The notes under the pieces: generated by a model
The model's database searches: none
Told to the model about the DNA's origin: nothing
The model's input: only the letters and a program-made list of their open reading frames with translations
Program-made: the position numbers and the translations under genes
Shown: positions 1 through 5,134 of the stretch, piece after piece
Position numbering within the stretch: the stretch's first letter is position 1
Layout: every line of letters starts with the position of its first letter
Origin: Bacteroidota bacterium
GTDB taxonomy: Bacteria > Bacteroidota > Bacteroidia > Chitinophagales > LD1
NCBI GenBank assembly: GCA_018267355.1
Contig: JAFDYP010000111.1
Span: 1 to 6,546 of the forward strand
DNA length: 6,546 bases
Direction of reading: 5' to 3'

Positions 1-633
1 CCTGATACACTACCGCTATATTGCCCCGGCGTGCGGACCACCTGTAGCTACTATGCCAGCGGGTCAGGTATTATCCCTGCCGGTACGCCTGATGGTACGA
101 TGTTTGTCAATTATATATCTGATCCCTTTACCATACCTGCGGGCTGTACCGTGACTGCAGAGATAGATCAGGGCAGCCGCAACGCAGCGGTGACCAATCT
201 GGTAGGTGCCAGTGGCTATGATCTTGACATAGTAGCCTCAGTGACTACTCCTGTCACAGGTACTTGTCAGAGTAACCCGGAGTTTGCAGCTTATCCGGTC
301 AATGTGTTTTGTGTAAACCAGAATGCAAACTTCTCCCAGGGTGCTATAGACCTGAGTGGTGACTCGCTGGTATACACCCTGATCAATCCCCGCACAGCGG
401 GTGGAGCGCCTATTCCATTCCAGACAGGCTGCACCCCTAGCAATCCTTTTGGTGCGCCTACGCATTATGCTTCTGCTTTTACTTTTGACACGCATACAGG
501 CAATATCAACTTTACTCCTAGCCAGACAGGCAACTTTGTACTGGCGGTGCGCGTAGATGCCTATAATAATGGAGTACTGGTCAGCTCTACCATGCGTGAT
601 ATACAAGTAGTAGTGGTAAATTGTGCTACAGCT
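1..633 (+). other. N-terminal cadherin/HYR-like region of the first protein
   Basis: Residues 1-211 resemble a module seen near the N-terminus of many Bacteroidota CHU_C proteins. It has a DQGSRNAAVTNLV segment (relatives often have a CCRN-type sequence here), then NPEFAAYPVNVFCVNQ, a SGDSLVY strand typical of cadherin-like folds, TGNINFTPSQTGNFVLAVRV, and a closing MRDIQVVVVNC strand. The order of these landmarks is seen directly; the family assignment is from memory of homologous proteins. Its 5' boundary is cut by the window edge. Confidence 0.6.
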
Positions 634-3600
634 ACCACCCCTCCGCCTTATCTGCTCAATAAGTTTGATACTGCACATGTGACCGGAGGTGTGATATATG
701 ATAGCACCAATGTGGGCGTCTGCCCGGGATCGCAGCTTCAGTTTACCCTCCGCGCTACAAGTGATGCTATCAACTCATTTGTGCGTGACTCGGCGGCTTT
801 CAGCCAGGTACTGCCGGGATCCACATATACATTGACCCATACCGGTGGCATACATGATACGTCTACGCTTATTGTGACCTGGACCCCTGTGAATGCGGAC
901 AGCGGCTTCCACTACCTCTATCTCACCGTGTCTGATACCAACTGCCCTAAACCGGGCAAACAGGTATATGCCTTTACGATATCAGTGCTGAAAGGGCTAT
1001 ATGCCGGGCCTAACCTGGTATACTGCAATGGCGGGCAACCCGTGACCATACAGGCGCATGGAGCCACTCACTACCAGTGGACAGACAGCGCTACCGGCGG
1101 AGTACCTATCGGTGTGGTAGGATATAATGGTGATAGCTCTATCATCACGGTGGCACCGCCTGTGCCAAACTCAACCGTAGGATATGTGGTGCATGGCGAC
1201 CTGATAGGCGGGTGCAAAAACTATGATACTGTGATGGTGCGAAATGTGCCGAAATTTAATCTATCCGTCACAGCTGCAGACTCGTCTATATGCAAATACA
1301 CGAGTACTACTGTGACAGCTACGGCCACGCCATCCAGTGTAGGCCCGTATACCTACCAGTGGACACCGGCAAATCTGGTGCAAAGCCCGACCGCTGCGAC
1401 TACTGCCATCACACCACTGCGCAATAGTGGCTGGTATCGTGTGCAGGTCACTGCTGTAGGAGGCTGTGTGATAAGTGACAGTGTCCCTGTGAGTATAGAA
1501 GGCTCTGCGCCGCGTATCACGATCACTCCATCCAATAATAATGTATGTCCGGGTGATACCGTGACACTGACCGGACAGGGATTTGCAGAAAACGTAGTAG
1601 AGTGCGGCCTGGTGGATACCCTCTGGCCCAACTCGTACCTGGATCTACGCACTGTGGGCAATGACAATACATGTACGACTAACGGTACACCATATAATGG
1701 ATTCTACCCGGCAGCCCGTGTGCAGTACCTGATCCGCGCATCGGAAATGAATGCGGCAGGCCTGACATCGGGTACCATCACCGATATATCTTTCTTTGTG
1801 TCTCAGCTGTCCAGTACAGTGCCGTACGATAGCTTGCGCGTGAGTATGGGCTGTACCTCAGAGGATTCACTTACCAGTTTTGTGTCCGGCCTGCAGGAGG
1901 TGACATTCCCTACCTCTTTCTCGCCAAATACAGGCTGGAGCCCGCATCCGTTTACCCAGCACTTCTTCAACTGGGACGGCTTCTCCAATATCGTGATCCA
2001 GATCTGCTACACACGGGCCAGTACAGCCTTTAATAATAGCGACTATGTGGCTACAAGTACTACCAGCTATCGCGGATCTACTATTTATGATGAAGATTAT
2101 GGCAGCGGCCTGCAGGGTTGTGATCTGAATAGTTTCCCTACGATACTCAATACCCGTCCTAACATACGTATAGGTATGTCTGTGCCTGATGTTCTGACGT
2201 ACCAGTGGGCGCCTGCTACGCTGGTCTGTGATACCTGCGCTGAGACTGCAGTAGTAGTCAATACGGACGGTACCTATCAGCTGACCGTACATAATAATAG
2301 CTGTGTAAACGATACCAGCATCACCGTGACTGTGAATAGAAATATCGGTATCCATGCGATACCGGACACTACTCTCTGCGGCATCGATACCGTGCAGCTG
2401 GATGTGCTGCTGACCAACGCGCCACCTGCTGTGTGCCTGCAGAACTACGTAGTACAATCGATACCTTATGCTGCTATTGCAGGTCTCGGTACTGCAGTGC
2501 CGGCATCTTCTTTCATAGATGCGTTTGGATTTAATAATACAGATGATGGTACGGCAGGTCCATTTAATATTCCTTTCAGCTTCCCATTCTACTGCCAGAG
2601 CTATAATCGTTTCTACATCAATAGTAACGGCTGGATGAGCTTTGTCAATCCATATCCCAATGCTACGGGTAGCCTGCAGTATATAGCACAGACATTCCCG
2701 CCGACATCCGCCTTCCAATATCCTATGCATGAGATAGCGCTCATGGTAGGGGACTATGAGGTGAATAATGGCAATGTCAGCTACTTCCTTAGCGGCACGG
2801 CACCTAACCGTGTGATGGTGATAAAGTATAATAACCTGCCTAGCCTGAGCGGCACAGGCCAGACCAGCGGTGAGATACACCTGCATGAGACGAGCGGTGT
2901 GATAGACATCATGCTGCTGTCCAGTACCTACTCCGGCAATCATACTACCGGCCTCAAGGACAGTACCGGTATAGGTATAGCAGCTCCGGGCCGCAATAAT
3001 TCAACTTATACCATTTCATCTTCTGAGGGCTGGCGCTTCACACCGGTGAACGGCTCGACCGTAGCACTCGGTCATACACAGTGGACTCCAAACGTATTTC
3101 TCAGTAGCGATACGATACACAACCCGCTCTCATGGCCCAATGCTTCTCAAACCTACTACGTAGATGAGGACCTGACCATCAATCAGTTTACCCATCCTAC
3201 CAGCTGTCACGTGAGAGACAGCGTACGTATAGATATATCGTCCTTCTCACACAGCACCTCGGCCTCTCCGCTCACCATATGCCCGGGAGATACGTCGCGC
3301 CTTAATTTCATAACGGGTCAAAGCATCAGCAGCTATCAGTGGACTCCTGCCAATATGGTGGATAATCCTGCTTCTGCCAGTCCTCTGGCCCAGGTATATG
3401 ATACTACGAAATTCTTTGTGACAGCTATAGATGTCAATGGCTGCCGTGGCATTGACTCAGTTACCGTGAATGTGGTACCTACGCCGAGGGTGCATGTGAG
3501 CTCATCTGCTGTGATATGCTACACGGACTCCGTGCAGCTATCAGTATCGGGCTCATTTAGCAACTATCAGTGGTTTGTACTCGACACTGCATCTACATCG

Positions 3601-4959
3601 GATCGTGACACGCTGGGCACAGGTGCTACGCAGACGGTGCATCCGCGCGGCTACTATCTCGTGCGTGTGCTCGCAGCAGGATCTACCTGCTATTATTATT
3701 CTGATACTGCGCTCGTGGATTCATTTGTGCATCCGCGCCTGACAGTCACCTCCAGCGGGCCGGATTCATTCTGTACCGGTGGCAACGTAGTACTCGAGAC
3801 CCAGCAGGGGTACAGCAGCTATCAGTGGACCCCGGCAGGTGGCAGCTCCAGTGCTGTACCTGTGACCACCTCAGGCAGCTACTCTTATACCGCGCTCGAT
3901 GTGAATGGCTGCCATCTTTATTCTGATACTGCTTTTGTATTGGTATCTGATCCGCCGGCTATCATTTTCGCTCCATACAAAAATCCAATCTGCTCCAATG
4001 ATGTAGATACTATATCTGTCACGACCAGTCCGCCGGGATATCCGGTGGTATGGACGCAGAGCGGCACACAGGTAGCCTCCGGCAATACGTATATCGCTAC
4101 CGGCCCCGGTACATATGATGTGATAGCCAGCGCAGGCTGTCCTACTGACTCGCAATTTGTACTGGTCAGCGCGCCATCTCCTGTGGTACAGCTGGACTCT
4201 ACTGGTCCTATCAATGCCTGCGGCTGCAGCCCTATACCTGTCACAGCCAGCGCTACTCCTGCCTCATCTGCAGATACCTATACGTGGACTGCAGACGGCT
4301 CTCAGAGTGCTACTTATGCCATAGATAGCTCAGGTACCTATACCGTGGTAGTGACAGATGTGAATAACTGTACAGCCTCTACCTCTATCACTGCTACGCT
4401 CACCTGTCCTCAGATCACCCTGAGTGCACAGCGGGATACAGTGTTCCCTACGGATACCAACAGGCTCTTTGTGACGCCAAACGCGGGTGTCGTGCTGAAT
4501 AGCTATAACTGGACCCCGGCAGCTAATGTCATATCACCTACAGAAGCCAATACCGCCGTCACCGTGCAGCACTCCGGTGTGGACACGTTTTATGTGACTG
4601 TGACGGATGATAATGGCTGTACAAACACCAAGTTCATCACATTTGTGGTCATTGAGCAAGGACTCTACCGTATGCCGACTGCCTTCACACCAAACGGTGA
4701 TGGCAAAAATGATCACTTCTACCCTGTGCTGAACGGACCGGGCTCCTCTACCAAAGTGGTCGCCTTCAGGATATACAGCAGGTGGGGCCAGCTGGTATAT
4801 GATAATCCGGTGGCGCCGGGCTGGGATGGCGGCTTTCAGGGCAATGCTCAACCGTCAGACACTTACACTTATTTCGTGACGGTAGAGACACCGGATCCTG
4901 CAGACCCATCAAAGACAAAGCAAAGCTCAGTAGAAGGCAACTTCCAGCTTTTCAGATAA
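1..4959 (+). CDS. Large T9SS-secreted multidomain surface protein, Ig/PKD-like repeats with type B (CHU_C) sorting domain; 5' end missing
   Basis: The frame is open from the first base to the TAA at 4957-4959, giving 1652 residues; the real start lies upstream, and the GTG at 31 is just an internal valine. Numbering residues from base 1: 1-210 is a cadherin/HYR-like region of the sort common in Bacteroidota adhesins (NAAVTNLV, VFCVNQNANFSQGAIDLSGD, MRDIQVVVVNC); 215-331 is a second beta-rich unit; 334-1553 holds about ten Ig/PKD-like modules, two of them split by inserted domains; 1554-1652 is the gliding-motility-associated sorting domain. The protein is rich in Ser, Thr, Val and Tyr and very poor in Lys. 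No catalytic motif is visible. Inferred role: cell-surface or released structural protein or adhesin exported by Sec then T9SS. The secretion route is well supported by the C-terminus; the ligand and function are unknown. A similar but 3'-truncated secreted protein gene follows after 115 bases on the same strand. Confidence 0.95.
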   Translation, partial: PDTLPLYCPGVRTTCSYYASGSGIIPAGTPDGTMFVNYISDPFTIPAGCTVTAEIDQGSRNAAVTNLVGASGYDLDIVASVTTPVTGTCQSNPEFAAYPVNVFCVNQNANFSQGAIDLSGDSLVYTLINPRTAGGAPIPFQTGCTPSNPFGAPTHYASAFTFDTHTGNINFTPSQTGNFVLAVRVDAYNNGVLVSSTMRDIQVVVVNCATATTPPPYLLNKFDTAHVTGGVIYDSTNVGVCPGSQLQFTLRATSDAINSFVRDSAAFSQVLPGSTYTLTHTGGIHDTSTLIVTWTPVNADSGFHYLYLTVSDTNCPKPGKQVYAFTISVLKGLYAGPNLVYCNGGQPVTIQAHGATHYQWTDSATGGVPIGVVGYNGDSSIITVAPPVPNSTVGYVVHGDLIGGCKNYDTVMVRNVPKFNLSVTAADSSICKYTSTTVTATATPSSVGPYTYQWTPANLVQSPTAATTAITPLRNSGWYRVQVTAVGGCVISDSVPVSIEGSAPRITITPSNNNVCPGDTVTLTGQGFAENVVECGLVDTLWPNSYLDLRTVGNDNTCTTNGTPYNGFYPAARVQYLIRASEMNAAGLTSGTITDISFFVSQLSSTVPYDSLRVSMGCTSEDSLTSFVSGLQEVTFPTSFSPNTGWSPHPFTQHFFNWDGFSNIVIQICYTRASTAFNNSDYVATSTTSYRGSTIYDEDYGSGLQGCDLNSFPTILNTRPNIRIGMSVPDVLTYQWAPATLVCDTCAETAVVVNTDGTYQLTVHNNSCVNDTSITVTVNRNIGIHAIPDTTLCGIDTVQLDVLLTNAPPAVCLQNYVVQSIPYAAIAGLGTAVPASSFIDAFGFNNTDDGTAGPFNIPFSFPFYCQSYNRFYINSNGWMSFVNPYPNATGSLQYIAQTFPPTSAFQYPMHEIALMVGDYEVNNGNVSYFLSGTAPNRVMVIKYNNLPSLSGTGQTSGEIHLHETSGVIDIMLLSSTYSGNHTTGLKDSTGIGIAAPGRNNSTYTISSSEGWRFTPVNGSTVALGHTQWTPNVFLSSDTIHNPLSWPNASQTYYVDEDLTINQFTHPTSCHVRDSVRIDISSFSHSTSASPLTICPGDTSRLNFITGQSISSYQWTPANMVDNPASASPLAQVYDTTKFFVTAIDVNGCRGIDSVTVNVVPTPRVHVSSSAVICYTDSVQLSVSGSFSNYQWFVLDTASTSDRDTLGTGATQTVHPRGYYLVRVLAAGSTCYYYSDTALVDSFVHPRLTVTSSGPDSFCTGGNVVLETQQGYSSYQWTPAGGSSSAVPVTTSGSYSYTALDVNGCHLYSDTAFVLVSDPPAIIFAPYKNPICSNDVDTISVTTSPPGYPVVWTQSGTQVASGNTYIATGPGTYDVIASAGCPTDSQFVLVSAPSPVVQLDSTGPINACGCSPIPVTASATPASSADTYTWTADGSQSATYAIDSSGTYTVVVTDVNNCTASTSITATLTCPQITLSAQRDTVFPTDTNRLFVTPNAGVVLNSYNWTPAANVISPTEANTAVTVQHSGVDTFYVTVTDDNGCTNTKFITFVVIEQGLYRMPTAFTPNGDGKNDHFYPVLNGPGSSTKVVAFRIYSRWGQLVYDNPVAPGWDGGFQGNAQPSDTYTYFVTVETPDPADPSKTKQSSVEGNFQLFR
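1603..2175 (+). other. Inserted beta-rich domain splitting the third Ig/PKD-like module
   Basis: Residues 535-725 interrupt a module whose first half (ITITPSNNNVCPGDTVTLTG, 506-525) and second half (LTYQWAPATLV, 732-742, then DGTYQLTV and C768) are otherwise normal. The insert has landmarks of a domain recurrent in Bacteroidota T9SS proteins: an ARVQYLIRASEMNAAGL strand-helix segment, GTITDISFFV, LRVSMGCTS, FFNWDGFSNIVIQICY and a closing NTRPNIRIG. It carries five Cys (535, 558, 618, 669, 707). The function of this domain type is unknown to me; no catalytic residues are recognisable. Confidence 0.65.
2434..3045 (+). other. Inserted beta-sandwich-like domain splitting the fourth Ig/PKD-like module
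   Basis: Residues 812-1015 sit between a normal first half-module (DTTLCGIDTVQLDVLL) and its second half (GHTQWTPNVFLS, then C1069 and RDSVRIDI). Landmarks are YVVQSIPY, FNIPFSFPFYCQSYNRFYIN followed by SNGWMSF, APNRVMVIKYN, GEIHLHETSGVIDIML, a TGIGIAAPGRNN turn and a closing GWRFTP. The same landmarks in the same order occur at the N-terminus of the downstream protein, so the two are homologous domains. The SNGW/SNGI-SF stretch loosely recalls nidogen-like or lectin-like beta sandwiches, but that link is only a suggestion. Confidence 0.7.
4660..4956 (+). other. Gliding-motility-associated C-terminal domain (CHU_C-like, T9SS type B sorting signal)
   Basis: Residues 1554-1652 show the family hallmarks in order: MPTAFTPNGDGKNDHFYP, a VVAFRIYSRWGQLVY strand pair, GWDGGFQG, a SDTYTYFVTV strand and a final strand GNFQLFR at the very end. 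This domain is known as the C-terminal signal of type B substrates of the type IX secretion system of Bacteroidota; it directs passage across the outer membrane. Two departures from the usual form are visible: SDTYTY where most members have SGTY, and a long hydrophilic loop (TPDPADPSKTKQSSVE) before the last strand. Neither should prevent recognition as the family. Confidence 0.93.
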
Positions 4960-5074
4960 GACTAAATATTGTATCATTACAAATTTAAAAGACAAATAAT
5001 TGAGTATTAGAGAGGTGAAAAGCGAATAACCCTGACTGCCAGTATCTCTCGACCTTATTTATAACAAAATCAAG
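4960..5074 (+). promoter_or_regulatory. AT-rich spacer and leader between the two genes
   Basis: These 115 bases have 35 G/C by my count (about 30%), sharply lower than the coding DNA on both sides, which supports the gene boundaries. No strong hairpin followed by a T-run is present, so no intrinsic terminator is called. No Shine-Dalgarno-like sequence precedes the ATG at 5075; instead there is an A-rich stretch (ATAACAAAATCAAG, 5061-5074), as is usual in Bacteroidota. A TTG at 4969-4971 with AATAATTG at 4995-5002 only weakly resembles the phylum's TTG / TAnnTTTG promoter. Both co-transcription and a separate promoter remain possible. Confidence 0.45.
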
Positions 5075-5134
5075 ATGATGAAGAAATTGTCTATAGCACT
5101 CCTGCTGATCGTGAGTGTTTTGGGTATACAGGCA
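5075..5134 (+). other. Signal peptide (Sec/SPase I) of the second protein
   Basis: Residues 1-20 read MMKKLSIALLLIVSVLGIQA: two lysines, a hydrophobic core of about 12 residues, then a short polar end. Cleavage is expected after A20, leaving a mature QTYPGQ start. There is no lipobox cysteine near the end of the core, so a lipoprotein is unlikely. The IQAQ-type ending is frequent in secreted Bacteroidota proteins. Confidence 0.88.

Larger units (their letters stand above)
1000..4659 (+). repeat. Array of about ten Ig/PKD-like modules in the first protein
   Basis: My parse by residue: 334-416, 417-500, 501-780 (split), 781-1080 (split), 1081-1159, 1160-1242, 1243-1317, 1318-1392, 1393-1467 and 1468-1553, so an uninterrupted unit is about 75-86 residues. 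Each unit typically has an early Cys in a strand such as ICPGDT, a middle strand YQWTP or a relative (at W360, W454, W736, W1028, W1114, W1191, W1276, W1351, W1429, W1504), and a late Cys often written NGC. Likely disulphide pairs are C342/C405, C431/C489, C516/C768, C793/C1069, C1094/C1148, C1173/C1230, C1258/C1304, C1331/C1380, and C1407 or C1409/C1457. The copies are diverged in DNA, so the array is old. Such arrays usually act as stalks or binding modules; which one applies here cannot be told. Confidence 0.8.

Noticed and set aside
31..33. GTG as the start codon of the first protein
   Set aside because: The same frame continues without a stop to base 1, domain-like sequence extends across this position, and no signal peptide follows, so it is an internal valine.
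238..678. Minus-strand open frame of 146 residues
   Set aside because: It is antisense to the N-terminal region of the first protein, with low-complexity Arg/Ile/Tyr content and no domain signature; judged a shadow.
1867..2943. A 358-residue open frame on the minus strand
   Set aside because: It lies wholly opposite a well-supported coding region. Its translation is rich in Ile, Arg and Tyr with no recognisable domain, and has no start context. It is a shadow of frequent codons such as TAT, GAT and GTA on the other strand.
1000..4659. CRISPR-like or recent DNA tandem repeats in the array
   Set aside because: The periodicity is at the protein level with diverged codons and in-frame units of about 225-250 bases; there are no short identical repeats with regular spacers.
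4969..5002. Bacteroidota-type promoter (TTG at 4969, AATAATTG at 4995)
   Set aside because: It matches the TAnnTTTG element at only about four of six informative positions and the spacing is at the long limit; too weak to call in AT-rich DNA.
5010..5050. Possible hairpin GAGAG (5010-5014) with CTCTC (5046-5050)
   Set aside because: The stem is five base pairs with a loop of about 30 bases and no following T-run, so it is not a credible terminator or riboswitch.
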